A stretch of 64,000 nucleotides of DNA from Pholis gunnellus (taxonomy: Eukaryota > Chordata > Actinopteri > Perciformes > Pholidae), in NCBI GenBank assembly GCA_910591455.2, contig OU342806.1:22404933-22468932 (forward strand), in the 5' to 3' direction. Position 1 is the first letter of the stretch. Each line of letters begins with the position of its first letter. A program made the translations under genes and the position numbers. A model generated the notes under the pieces. The model was not told the origin of the DNA, did no database searches, and worked only from the letters and a program-made list of their open reading frames with translations. Below are positions 1 to 12,498 of this stretch, in pieces.

Positions 1-1107
1 GGATTTTAAAGGTTTGTTCACAGTAAAGCAGAGGCTGTTTCTTCATCAGCAGCGGCAGTTTGGAGCTGTGCATGGAGGATCTCAGGGGGCCTCCTTGTTT
101 TTTCCTCAGCCCTAAACAATGCAGCGTGTAAAAAGGTTAGCTCTGTGTCTCGTCTCCCCATTGACCCCGACGAGCCTTCCGCTTATCCCTCCACTGATCA
201 GCTAGTCAGAGTGGATATCCTGCTCCCAGACGTGGGCTGTTTCCATTTCCTGGCCAGTCACACTCCACAGGGAAGCCTTTTCATTGGTGGATGGTGATTT
301 CAGAAGGTCCAATGGATGGTTTGTTTGTCTGGACCAGAAACAACACCTAGTCAAGATTTACATCTACGTTTTTGTGGATATTTGGGGGCAGAATTCAAAT
401 GTCTTGCCGATCAGTACAAAACAAAGAGCTCCCCAGAGGTTGAACCCTTGCAGTCAGGACAAAATATCAACTTTGAGGGAGATATCTAAATCTAACTCAA
501 AGGTGGTTGATCCAGGTTCCAAATAGACACGATGATGTTATACAATCCAAATCTGTATGAAACAGCCACAGGAATGTTTCTGAATGTCACCAATGCACAC
601 TCGCTAACATGCGGATGGAGGATGTTGGGCACTCAGATCATCAACAAGAAAAGGTTTTGGTGCACAGCTAACTTTTCCATTTGACATTAATAATCCCTAA
701 AAGACTCTTTTCTACCACAAACTTTGCATTTTTCAGACCCGCTCGTGGTTTGGATCTAAGAACTGTGCTGCAAGAAATTCTGGAAATGTTAGTTCAGCCC
801 TGAAAAGGTAAATACACTGGCAGCTCATAAACTGTACTGGCAAGAAAAGGACAGACTCTGCTTGTGTGACCGTCAGTGCAACTCGCCGTTCTACTTCTGC
901 ACAACAGCACCCAGTCAGGTTGGAGGTTAACCTTTTTTCCGATAAAGAGAAGCTGTGGGTCACCCAGGGAGTATCAGAAACTCTTACATACACAAGTGAA
1001 GTTTTATTCTCCGAACCCTGAAAGACGCTCTGCACAGAAAATGTATTTTATTTCAGAGCTGGTCTGTTCCTTCAGAGGTTTGATCTGCTCTGGCTGCCAG
1101 CTGTGAG

Positions 1108-1130
1108 ACACACACACACACACACACACA
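1108..1130. repeat. (AC)n microsatellite
   Basis: About 11 uninterrupted AC dinucleotides. Confidence 0.9.
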
Positions 1131-1189
1131 TGTTTTCTGGTATAATTGACTCATTCTCTGCAATTTAAAAACGCTGCAGCACAAATTCA

Positions 1190-1440
1190 GAGTGGAGGAG
1201 GAACCTCTGCTCCGGTGACTCTTCTTCCTCCGAGTTCATCTTGGTTCACGCTGCTCCCGAGTTGATTTGAATGGCTGGGAAGACGGCCCTCATCCGATTG
1301 CTCGGCTGCCGTTCATGCAAAATAGCTCCAGCCGCCATTTGTTTAATATTTTCCTTGTTATCAGGTTGAGTTGTTATGAAAGAGGTGGCCGGAGGAGCAA
1401 TGAAATATTCAGACCAACCTTCAGACGGCCTTTTAAGTTA
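1190..1440. other. Possible conserved non-coding element
   Basis: A complex, balanced-composition stretch with no repeat structure, no open frame and octamer-like and homeodomain-like words (ATGCAAAAT, TTGTTTAATATTTT) lies inside the presumed intron. It stands out from the surrounding simple-sequence DNA. This is an impression from composition only; no alignment was possible. Confidence 0.2.
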
Positions 1441-1576
1441 AAATGAGAAAAGAGCTAGAAAAAGAGTCTGGCTTCTGAAAGGTTTTATATAGTAAAGTAA
1501 ATAACTTTGTCTTTAGTCACTACTGTTCAGACAAAAGAAGCACTTCTTACACAGAGCACCTGCATCTAGGAGTTGG

Positions 1577-1716
<140 letters not shown>

Positions 1717-4700
1717 TGATTGCAATACATGTAATTCTAGCATATTTATATCATATATTATTGTAAACAGTTTATGGATACAATAACTTTTGAACATGTT
1801 GAAACATATGGCCCAGCCCCTCCTCCCCACTCAAATCAGTTTCCTGCAGTCCCTCAGAAGTCTGTTCGGACAACTTGATATTCTATAAACAAAACAATCC
1901 ATTATTCATTCAAATAATCACAGATTACTCACAATCACTGCTTTGCTTTTGTTGCCGTTTTCCCAGGGACACTTCCTATTGATCAGCATGACTGTAAATG
2001 AGCCAGTGTAAAGCCATCTGCCTGCTTCTCATTTGAGTCCTGGCACGAGTAGAAACCCTTGTTTTCAAATGTTCAGCTTTGACACAGATTAAAACTGAAC
2101 ATTGTGCAAACGCACATTGTAAAGACATTAATATAAAGCAAAACAGACACAGACAAAAGTGTCATAAAAGCTACGTAATTGGGTCATTCAGAGCAAATTA
2201 ACCACAGCAGACAGACATCGCCTCTAAACATATTTGTGTACAGACACAACCGCAAGCGACACATTAGTGATAAAGTGGTGGAGCCATTTGAGCCACAGAC
2301 TGTGATTATCTATTTGTGATATGATGCTCACAGTTTAAATATCAATAAATCTGCATAGTTTGAAAGCTCAGATGGATGCTGAGTGACTTTCTTTCTGATA
2401 AATGGTGCTTTTTAACCAGAGTGAAGCCTCAAATGGTCATGTAATTTACCATTTACTACTGTACGTCACTTATCACAAGCAGGAGCCTATCCCAGCATGC
2501 ACTGGCCATATATAAAGAATCATTCACTTATATATTAACTCAAGATGGACCTTCAGATTATTCAAATCTAAAAAGGACTAAACTCCCCACACATAATTCA
2601 TATTCTCATCAAAATAGACTGATGTATTTTAGTGTCGACTGAGAGTCACTAAGACACAACTTCTCGCATGTTTGGAGTACCAAGCTGTAAGTGGGCATCC
2701 ATGACAAACGGTTTGCCTTGTTAATTTATGCTGCCATCTGTGCAGAGGAAGGAACTAGTTCAAGAGTTCAGATGAGACAACAACGCACTCTTGACTCACT
2801 GCGCTACTTGACCCTGTTTCCACACAGTCTCAGACGTCTCCTCCCAAGTACGCGACGTCCACAACGGTCCAGGTTTTAGTTGTAAATATCAAAACGTGTT
2901 TAACATAATCTTAATGAGGGGAAAAACCTCACCCTGCGGTTACCCATAAAGCCAGTCTCTGAGTAGACTTGCAGAAACACATAGGTGTATTCTCAGCCAA
3001 ACCATAACTGCTTTCTTAATTCATCCATGGTATTAAACTTGAAACTCTGACTCTGTTAATAGAGTTTATCACATTTGGGGATTTGCTCATCTATCCAAGT
3101 GCTTGATGGTGCAAAGACACTGCGTCTCTACTGTTTGAAGGGTTTGTTGTTGGAGAATAAATGAGCAAACGATAAAACAAATCGAATGTGATTTTATCTG
3201 CGAGGGAATCTTGGCACACTGACAACTGAATACTTAAAATACTGCAGGCCGGCGTCTGACTGCGTGCCGCACCGTATGTTACACCTGTTGGCACTTTAAC
3301 AAGAACATGAAGAGCCATACCTGCGGACTAATGCTTGAGGCAGATCTTAAATGTGAGCACACAGAATAATCCTGCGGTGCGTAAAGGATTCACTTTTTAG
3401 CTAAATGTGTGCAACTTTTGCCAGAGAGGAAATGCTGTTGAATCCGTGTCAGAATACAGTTTTGAAATATGGTGGATGATGAACTTTCCATTTTGCAAAG
3501 CCGCATTTGGTTGCTGCAAAATTTGAGTAACTCGTTAAACAAACAAACAAACTGACATGCGAGTCTTGAAAAACGTGCCAGCCTGTCCTCGAACAGAAAC
3601 GTGTGCCGGTATGCGAGGGTTTGGTATGTGAACTATGAGCGAGAGTTGTGTGAAGTGATTGAGCAGCAGCTCGACTTACAACCTCCCCGTTTCACTGGAG
3701 AGACCTGCTCTTCCACCTTCAACGTTTACAATGTCAGACAACAGAAGATGAAACAGTTGATGAATCACCGTTTAAACTGTCCCTTTGAATTGAAGTGAGA
3801 AAAAAGAGCCTGGTCTTCCACCACGGCTGCGTTTCATCACAGAGGTGGACCCCTTTAACCTTAAGGCCGTAGAGCGCATAGGTGCTATTTCACACAGGTA
3901 ATGTCATTTTTTTGGATGAGTGCAGCAATTGTCCAAGCGGTCCCCTACAAAAGGAATCTCAAGACCAGATCTGGGTGACACCTCATGTGATAAGCATGGA
4001 CTAAATGACGATGGTACGCAAAGTCTCAAGATCTGGGTGGAAAAGCAGTGAGCACTCCTTCAATGTACTCCATTGATCCGACTTATCCGGGATCTGCAGA
4101 GACATCGCAAACATGTGGAACTCATGAAGGGCAGATGTGGCACAGCTGGTCAAACGGCCAGCAGTAAAATGTAAAAACACAAAATCACACACACACAGTC
4201 ATACAAAGAAAGCCAACTTCACCTAACCCCATCACACCTGGTTCAACCTCCACTAATATGTAGTGTCTTCATTATTAAATATTATTTCTATATCATGATT
4301 GTGTAAAAGATCTGTGGGGATTTTTCGGCTCTAGTGCACTATGAGAAACATCACTCTTTGAGAATTGTAAGATTTAGATGTAAATATAATGAAAAATAAT
4401 GATTACTAAATAATTAATATGGGAAAAAGGCATTAAAAAAGACAAATTGAAATCTCCAACAGCTAAACCACATGAGGTCCAACGGTAGAAGTGTTCTTTG
4501 GTTCACATATGAGAAAGTTCCTGTGGTTGTCTAGGGTGTGTCTGTGTGTGACACTGACAACAAATGTGTTTTCGCACACATCAAGTGACTAAGTGAACAA
4601 GTATGCACAACCACTGCTGACATCCTTTCAACAGTTTAAAGTTAGAGGAGTCCACACGACATGTCAGATCTCATTAATAAAGCAGATTTTTAAAAAATGC

Positions 4701-4887
4701 CAACATTGCTTTATAGTGCAAGTTCAAAGTACAATAAAAAGTCAAAAAACTAAATGATTAATGTTATTTTGTACTCCCAAGGGCTCTATGTTCAGAGAAG
4801 AGACTCTTTGTGTTGTCAGTCAGGAAATACCCGAGACACAGAGCAAGTCACTGCAAGGCAGAAAAATGTTGGACAGAGACACAAAGA

Positions 4888-4918
4888 GTGTGTGTGCGTG
4901 TGCGTGTGCGTGTGTGTG
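4888..4918. repeat. Imperfect (GT)n tract
   Basis: GT dinucleotides interrupted by GC steps (GTGTGCGTGTGCGTGTGCG), followed by a second short GT run at about 4,956-4,970. Confidence 0.8.
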
Positions 4919-5217
4919 CATGAAGAGGAGGGGCTGGAAGTCGGTGACAGAAATGAGTGTGTGTGTGTGCATTTGTGTCCATGAAAATTAAAACATGCTC
5001 CTCTCCAGTTTAGCTCATAGCCCATCTTTTACTACTGTTTTTGTATATAAATAACTAGAAATACCGGATATACAAACTGACCTCTTTTAACCACATATTT
5101 TAAAAGCTGAAAAGATAAGTCAATTAATCAATTAGTCAATCAACAATAGATTTCTTGACAATGATGAATTAATTGTAATTTATTAAGCAACAAGAGTCTA
5201 CAGTCACGCTAGGCACA

Positions 5218-5420
5218 GAGAGGTGCTTTTGTGCTAACATGCTCCCAATGATGATGCTAGCAGGTTAATGTTTAGCAGGTTAGCTAGTTAGCAGTAAACA
5301 CAACGTGCAGCTGAGGCTGGTGGGAATGTCATTAGTTCTGCTGGTATTTGGTCATAAACCAAAGTGTTGGACACATTTCAATGTTGACCAGATGATGTCC
5401 TCTCTCTATCTCTCCTTTAA
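5218..5420 (+). repeat. Dispersed teleost repeat with GCTAAC/TTAGCAGG words
   Basis: The sequence contains the string of GCTAACATGCTC, GCTAGCAGGTTAATG and TTTAGCAGG words, followed by a stretch reading GGGAATGTCATTAGTT and GGTATTTGGTCATAAACC. From general familiarity this combination recurs in many percomorph genomes as an old, high-copy interspersed repeat. No coding potential is seen. The family name is not known to me. Confidence 0.55.
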
Positions 5421-6280
5421 TCCGTCTCCCAGGTTGCAACTCCATTTCCTGATCAAAACAAAGATGGCGGCTGGGCATGACTTATATGCGATTATTTCAT
5501 ACAACAAAAGAAACATATAAATATGTTTTTGTTCATAAAAAAAAACTAAAATAATCCGGCTTCCACGTTTGTTGGGAGAAATGGTTAAAAATCGTTTTGG
5601 TTGTGCAGCAGAATATTTTCTGAGAGTTTAAAGAGTCTTTGAGGACTCTCGAAATTGATTCAGTGTTGTTAAAAGGACCTTGTGGGTTTTTTGCAGATGG
5701 TCAGGGATTCATCTCTCACACAAATGGATGCTTAGCTCCGTGCCTTGTTTTCAGTGAAACTACATAAGAGACACAAGACAGAGGGGGAATAGTCAATGAT
5801 AGAGAGCTGCACTAGGAAAATGTACTTCAAACATCCCTCACATAGCAGACAGGTTTCACTGCAGAGGAGCTGCATCAGATGGACGTCACCATGTGAGAGT
5901 TTTTCTGAAACAATAATAAACTCATCTGTCCATTAGCGACTTTTACGAGCTGCAGAGCCGGTTTGACGCTCCCATACCATCATACCACCATACCTGGGTG
6001 ATGAAGAGTATGAGCGTCAAGGTCTTGACGCCCAGCTCTGCCTCTATTCCTCGTGTTCAAAATAAGCCGCATACGGACGTGAACTGAATGACAGAAAAAA
6101 AGCTCCATCTGCCACCGAGCTCGAACCACAATGTGAGCCTGATATGAAACTGCATTCAATACCAGAAAACTGACTGCATCTTTACACACTATTAACCATG
6201 ACACTTTACATAAAGAGGAAGAGCTACGTTTATTGAAAATGAGAGTGAGATGAGAATCAGTCTGTTCGTTAAGGACAGAG

Positions 6281-6420
6281 CTGGAGGATGTGGTTATCTT
6301 AGCTTAGCATAAAGACTGGAAGCAGGGGGAAACAGCTAGTCTGGCTCCGTCCAAAGTTAGAAAACTACAACAATCAACACCTCTCAAGCTCACTGATTGC
6401 ATCTCATTTGTTAAAAATCA
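6281..6420 (+). repeat. Dispersed teleost repeat (SINE-like)
   Basis: Contains the words TTATCTTAGCTTAGCATAAA and GACTGGAAGCAGGGGGAAAC, then AGCTAGTCTGGCTCCGTCC. I recognise this order as a common interspersed element in percomorph introns. No clear terminal repeats or A-tail are visible. Confidence 0.5.
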
Positions 6421-6661
6421 CAATATCCGACTATATCTATAGCTTGCACGGAGGCACTTCATACAGATACATAAGTACATACTTTCTTGGCTAATCAGAG
6501 CTGGTTTCAAGGTGAAACGTTATTTGAACAGCAGCAGATTTGCATTGTGTTCAGTGGACAGTCAGATTGAGTAAACAACAGGTGGTTTTTAAAGCAGAGC
6601 GCCTCAGCGGCAGCAGCAGCTTCCTCTCTTTGTGGAGAGCCGTGAATTCAGATCTAAAAGA

Positions 6662-6686
6662 CGGGGGGGGGGGGGGGGGGGGGGGC
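6662..6686. repeat. Poly(G) homopolymer
   Basis: A run of about 23-24 G on the plus strand, preceded by AC. Potential assembly-length uncertainty and G-quadruplex potential. Confidence 0.9.
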
Positions 6687-9236
6687 TCAGCTCCTCTGAA
6701 TATCTGAAGGATTGTGTAATGGCAGCTGGAGTGACACAGCAGCATGAAGAACTGCAGCCTGACAGCAAAAACCAGAGAATCTCTACAACTACTTCAGCCA
6801 ACTCCAAGTTACAATAATGTTTTCTAACTGGAGCTAAACCGCCTTACATTAGAATTGCACTAGTACACATGATGATCTTTTTTTCTGGGTGACATTTACA
6901 CTGGACAGATGATGTAATGCTGCACACTGAGCTGGGCCGACTTCCTTCGCAGCCATGTGGGAGACAAACAGTCGCAGTTTTACTCCACTAAAGAATCATA
7001 ACACCACCAGGAGCAGAACAGCTACAGTGACAAAGCAACACATCAGATGTAGAGTGAAAATGTATGGCGTGGTTAACACCAGCAGAGCGTTTCAACCTGT
7101 CTGCTATATTGTCCCCAGAATGTAAACACAGCCACAGAGTAGTGGCACTATCATCGCCAGTGGACGCCTGCACGTAGGGGAGAAGAGGTTCATCATGCGA
7201 AACACAAACTAGAGATACTGAACGTTTAACAAATGAACGACTGTCGCAGCCTTGACCGCCGCAGCAGCTCCTCATCCGTATTACGGCTCAGAACAGCTAG
7301 GAACCAGAACCAGCGCAAGATTGGTCTCCTTCGCCCATCCCAACGCAACATGAGTCACTGAGTGGTCATGGTGAGATGAGCAATGGTGTAAAAGGAAACA
7401 GTTCAAACTGTTGAGTAATGCAGAAACTCTTCGGAGCAGACAGCAGATGTTGTGCCCTGTTGAGCTTCTCTGTTTGTCCTCTTTGGTGAAATATGTGGAG
7501 GATAAACATGTGTCACCGCTCTGCCAGATGTTTAAGATGCCCGTAAGCGTCGTCGCTGTACATAACATCTATGCCAGTGGTTTGGTATATTCCTCTACCG
7601 AGGATCCACATGGTCATATAGTCTCACAGAGTCAAACTACGTCTCACACACTCTGTTGCTGCTGTGAGATTGTAGTGTGGAAAAACCGCCATGAATCCAT
7701 GAAGCACGGACACATGTTGGAGCAATTAGTGAAATGTGGCCTCCGCAACCTCATTATCATGTATTCAAAGTGGGTGTTGCATAATTTTGATTTCAAGCAC
7801 AAGTCGTTCACAATTGCACGCCCTCTTTCTCCCCTCATATCTTCACATCCAGTCTCAATTGCAGCCAAACACGTTGTTCAGGCCATCGTGTATTGTAGGA
7901 ATGATGAAGAAATACTGTCAGATCGAGTTAGAAATGAGAGAAAGGGTCCATGTTACCACGTCACACAGCCAAAACTCAAAGAGGACAAATGTTTGGAACA
8001 ATCGGTCTCATGAATCAAATGTAGCCTGCTTGAAAAAAAAAAAACAGACATCCAACCCAACCCAGTACACTACCACCAAATATTCAACAAATTATCCCGT
8101 ACACACCCACCCCACCCTCCACACACACACATCTCTCACTGCTGCAGACTGAGAGAGAGGATTGTTTTCACCACGAGTAATGGATGCACGGTGATGCACC
8201 GCTCTGAGTTCGCCCTCCACTAAAAACCGCACAGCCAGGAAAAACTGACGAGGCAACCACGAGAACAAACGGCTCGTCCCGGAGCGCGAGCAGACCGAGC
8301 TGCGTCTACACTGAGAGCTATCTGGGGCTGCAGGAGGTAAACGGCTCCCAAAGGACCCCATTAAACAAGAGTCTGAGAGCTGCCTTCCTCCAACCTTGAC
8401 CACATGCACATACACACGGCACATTGTTTGTCGTCTTATGTGCGAGACCCAGCAGGCAGAGAGAGGGGTCTCAACAGTGACAGCAAAAAAACACATCTCA
8501 CTCTGGGATTTTCCACCACACGGGACACGTTCTCGGCACAGTGTGGCACAGGATCAATATTTTTACTTTTCCGTTCCCGTTTTCCACATATGATACTCTG
8601 CAACCACGGCAACAGCCGAGGCAACCGGTGTCAACGTCAACAAGAGACACGGAGGTGTTTTCACAGACAATTATTTATCTTTTCCGGAGGTACAATTATA
8701 TTTAGAGGGGGGACCAGATTATTCTTTTACAGTCATTGTTGCCATTTTAGTCTTTGTTCTCTTTTGTTTTTTGCTTCAGCCGTTTTCCTCAACTTTCTCT
8801 GACTTTTCACCTTTATTTTGTTCGTTTACAACGACGCCGTTTCACTGAACGTTGACCCTGCCTGTCATTCATGTGACCCAAGAAGCCAAAAAATGTCTTC
8901 GATCCAGCACACCGGGTTTCCAGACTCATGAATGAAGCGCTGGAACACTCTGATTTTCCTCTCATAACTCCACATGACTGTGACTCATGATGAATTCCCT
9001 GAAGTGAGCGCACATTCTGATCGATCGTCACCCGCTGTGCTGAATCAGATACTGATGCATCTAAACGCACACGGTCGATCCACACCTCGATATGTCATGA
9101 GTGTCTTGAAGACGACGCCCGTGCATATGAGCTGATGTGAAGCCTGGAGAAGCAGGTCCCGGTCCTCCTGAGGGCACAGTATGTGCCAGAGCACAGCCGA
9201 CACTCAGACAGACAGCTGAACTTTACCGAGCCCCGA

Positions 9237-9249
9237 GGGGGGGGGGGGT
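9237..9249. repeat. Poly(G) homopolymer
   Basis: A 12-13 base G run interrupts otherwise unremarkable intronic sequence. Confidence 0.8.
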
Positions 9250-11021
9250 ATTTATCTCTGCAGCGAGTGGATCATCCATCCCTGCAGAACATAGATGCAT
9301 CCAAACCAGAGCCGCAACAACTCGTCCATTCATACAAAATTCAGTGGCAACTGTTTTGAAAACGCGATGTTGTCATTTCACAAGCGTGAATATCAAACAC
9401 TTGGCCGCTCAGCCTTTTTACTTCTCTTACATCTTCTCTTACTATATATTTTTGGACTAAACAAGACAGATTTGGATGGGTTTTACTGCTTTTTTCATGT
9501 TTTATAGACTAAGCGATTCATTGAGAAAGTGACAGTTAAAATCATTAATGAGATTGATCAATAGTTGCAGCCCTGATCTATATACACACCTGTAAAAACA
9601 TGCAAGTCCATAAATGTCTCCAGTCAGCTGGTCTCTGTTGGGGCCCTGCTGGCTGTCTTATCCTTGCTCTGTTATGCCAACACGTTCAGTAAACACTGAC
9701 ACAGCACCAGAACCGGCACACAACACTGAGCTGCATCAACAACTATGCAGCTGTCTTTTGAAACCGAGAGAAGTTTGACATTTGAAGGTGTACAGCCCTA
9801 ATCAGTAATATACATTGACGTCCCTTTCCGTTATCTTATATTTTCATGCCCAAAAAACCCCATTGATATCATTCTTGTTTGGAACAAAATCAACAAGGCT
9901 ACAGTCTTTTTTCATTTGTTAAAGTAGGAAATGGTCGTGGATAAGAAAAACAGCTCAAATACCTTCAAAACATCAGATGGTGAGAACGGTTACTGGAATA
10001 TGATCCCACTACACGAGATGCACAAACTGGTGCAGGACATGAACTGAAGCACAGGGGGATCTTCAGCCACCAGTCACTCACCTAACAACCTGAGGGGTTC
10101 TGCTTACGACCCCCCCACACACACAAAGGCTTGGATCAGCCCTGGACTATATTTATGTGGGATATGACTGATTATATGGTCTCCAAACGTCCTGCTGATT
10201 CATCTTATGTATGCACATTTAAACACCGACATCACAAATAAAGCAGCAACGTTAAATATCATCATGTCGGCACACGCAGCGTCCCTTCCTGAAACACCTG
10301 TTAGCATCCCCGCCTCTCTGTTTGTCAGTCACACACAATCACAACAACAGAGGCACCTTTTGTCCAATCCACGCATCCACCCAGGGACACACCCGGCAGC
10401 AGAGGACACAGAAGACAAAGGGGGAAACAGGGCTTGGCACTCTTGTCCCATCTCACCTTTCTCCCATCTCCCCCCCCCCCCCCTGCAGGACTGGAAAGGC
10501 AAGAGTGACCTGATCAGCCCCTTTAGATAGCTGAGCTGCAAACACTGACAGCGGCATCAAATCCCCTCCTGGGTTTGTCACCTGTCAGGGTCAGACAGAC
10601 ACGGAGGAAGGTCGGATTTAAGTCTAGGAGATTTCTGTGGACACCTACAAGAAGACCAGACTGACATATTCAGATGTCTGGAAGTAAGTTCAGGTGAAAT
10701 TGATCAGCTGTTTGTTTCCACAGAAACTCTCATCCGAGTGACGTCGACACGTTAAGACCAGATTTGAATGAGACTCCGAGATTCCGATCAATCGGGAGAG
10801 AAGATGACATTCACAGACCCACTCGTCACTAACACTCAGACACGAAGCTCCACGAGAACACAACGATAAAGAAGTGGAAGTTCCCCGTAGAAATAAACGG
10901 AGATCGTGTGTTGAAGGAAACGCGGTGCGTCCTCGCCGCGTCGCTCCAAACGCGCTCCAAACCGTGAATGTTTGTATTGTTATAAATTATGCGTGTTAAA
11001 TATAAATATGTATGTATTTAC

Positions 11022-11076
11022 CTTTGATGTAGTTGGATTTGGTCTCATCCAGCAGACTGGACGCGGAGATCCCCAT
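11022..11076 (-). CDS. niban1: Niban apoptosis regulator 1, first coding exon
   Basis: This exon encodes 18 residues, MGISASSLLDETKSNYIK, plus the first base of a glycine codon, then a GTAAAT donor. Human NIBAN1 (FAM129A) begins very similarly, with a Met-Gly N-terminus, an SASS-x-LDE core and a tyrosine-isoleucine-basic end at the same exon boundary. The Met-Gly start followed by small residues fits N-myristoylation. NIBAN1 is a PH-domain-containing stress-response protein that modulates translation and apoptosis signalling. Its genomic neighbour trmt1l lies about 9 kb upstream on the same strand, matching the vertebrate NIBAN1-TRMT1L neighbourhood. The remaining exons must lie beyond position 1. 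A GC-moderate region at 11,077-11,300 is the likely promoter and 5' UTR. Confidence 0.82.
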
Positions 11077-11187
11077 GGCGCTGCTGCTAGGAGAGGATCC
11101 ACAGGTTAGGGTTCAGTCCTCAGGTAGCCGACAAACACCGACACATCGATGTGCAGCAGCACTGAGGGAGAGAGGGAGGAGGAACAC

Positions 11188-11252
11188 GCCCTCTTCTTCT
11201 TCCTCCTCCTTCTCCTCCTCCTTCTCCTTCTCCTCCTCCTCCGCCTCCTCTT
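11188..11252. repeat. CT-rich (CTCCTT)n tract upstream of niban1
   Basis: Imperfect polypyrimidine tract on the plus strand (polypurine on the niban1 coding strand), about 110 bp upstream of the niban1 start codon. It may form part of the promoter or 5' UTR. Confidence 0.75.
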
Positions 11253-11651
11253 TCAAACACTGTGTCATGCAGTGACGCCCACCCAGAAAAGCCAGCTCAC
11301 TCTTTCTCCCCTGATCGTCACACCTGAAGCTCTAATGACGTAATTCAACTGTGATCCGACGACGTATGGATTTGACACCATTCAATTTAATCTAAATCAA
11401 GTATCCTACACCGGTTGAGGGGGATGAGTTCTGACACCAGAATACTAATTTGTGCTCTAAATTAGGCTACTTCTAATGAGACATTCTCCATGAGTACTTT
11501 TTTGCATCTTATCTTCCGTAGTATTTGCAACAAGGGCACAGAATAATATAAATAACGCCTCTTGTGGTGCAAGAGATAAAACTTAATGTGGACTTTCCTA
11601 CCTTAATGGGGTACTGTTGCATTGTGCAGGAGCTTTATGTCTGTACAAACA

Positions 11652-12078
11652 TCACTTCAAATGGTTCTTGTATAGAAACTGTCCTCTTGCATGATGGTGG
11701 CCGTAGATAACGAACATGGCAACCAGCGGCACCACGAGACAGCAGAAGAAGTTGAAGTACACCATGTAATTCATGTCCATCACACAAGTGAAGATACAGT
11801 AGCTGGAATAACAGGGACCAAAATGAAAGAGTTTATGGTGACAAAACTGCAGGCAAACGAAAATGGCATGTGACGTATATCTTCATCCATCCATCTCGTT
11901 CTCTTACTCAGAGTTTGCTGGTTGTCTCTTCCAGTCCATGAGCGGCACAGTGCCGGAGATGGCTCCCAGGCCCCAGGTGACCAGCAGGGCCAGCTGGGCG
12001 TTCCTGGGGCTCATGACCCGCGGGTACTGGAAGGGCAGAAGGATGGCCATGTAACGCTCTCCTGCTACCGCTACAGCT
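11652..12078 (-). pseudogene. Adenosine-receptor-like class A GPCR fragment (two exons, TM3 end to TM5)
   Basis: Two minus-strand exons splice in frame. Exon 11,908-12,078 follows a TTCTCTTCCAG acceptor and encodes the TM3 end, intracellular loop 2 and TM4 (AVAVAGERYMAILLPFQYP, with ERY in place of DRY). It ends at a GTAAGA donor. Exon 11,652-11,802 follows TTATTCCAG and encodes DMNYMVYFNFFCC and the rest of TM5, then a short tail and a stop. The M-x-YMVYFNFF block at the top of TM5 is characteristic of adenosine receptors, so that family is the best match. No exons for TM1-TM3 or TM6-TM7 were found nearby, and no plausible donor follows TM5. The locus is therefore read as a partial or decayed receptor. 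Upstream exons could also have been displaced by the minisatellite and large gene beside it. The extra TM4/TM5 intron is unusual for adenosine receptors. Confidence 0.55.
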
Positions 12079-12250
12079 CTGGAAGAGAAAGGAGACCATG
12101 CAGTCTTAAGCATGATGGGGAAATATTAGTTCCTTGGAATAAACACAAAATAAAAGAAACATACACTACCGTTCAAAAGTTTGGGGTTACCCAGACAATT
12201 TCCTGTCAATTTTCAGCAGCAGCTCCCTTCATTTGTTCCTTTTCATTCAG

Positions 12251-12498
12251 TTATTAGATTATTAGAACATCAGATCATTTCTACCATCACAGTAGAAGTT
12301 ATTAGATTATTAGAACATCAGATCATTTCTACCATCACAGTAGAAGTTATTAGATTATTAGAACATCAGATCATTTCTACCATCACAGTAGAAGTTATTA
12401 GATTATTAGAACATCAGATCATTTCTACCATCACAGTAGAAGTTATTAGATTATTAGATCAGATCATTTCTACCATCACAGTGGAAGTTAATAGATGA
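12251..12498. repeat. 48-bp minisatellite block
   Basis: Five tandem 48-bp units starting at 12,251, 12,299, 12,347, 12,395 and 12,443; the last has a small deletion. Each carries TTATTAGATTATTAGAACAT followed by a CATCACAGTAGAAG end. The long plus-strand open frame here is an artefact of a 48-bp period, which is a multiple of three. Confidence 0.95.
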
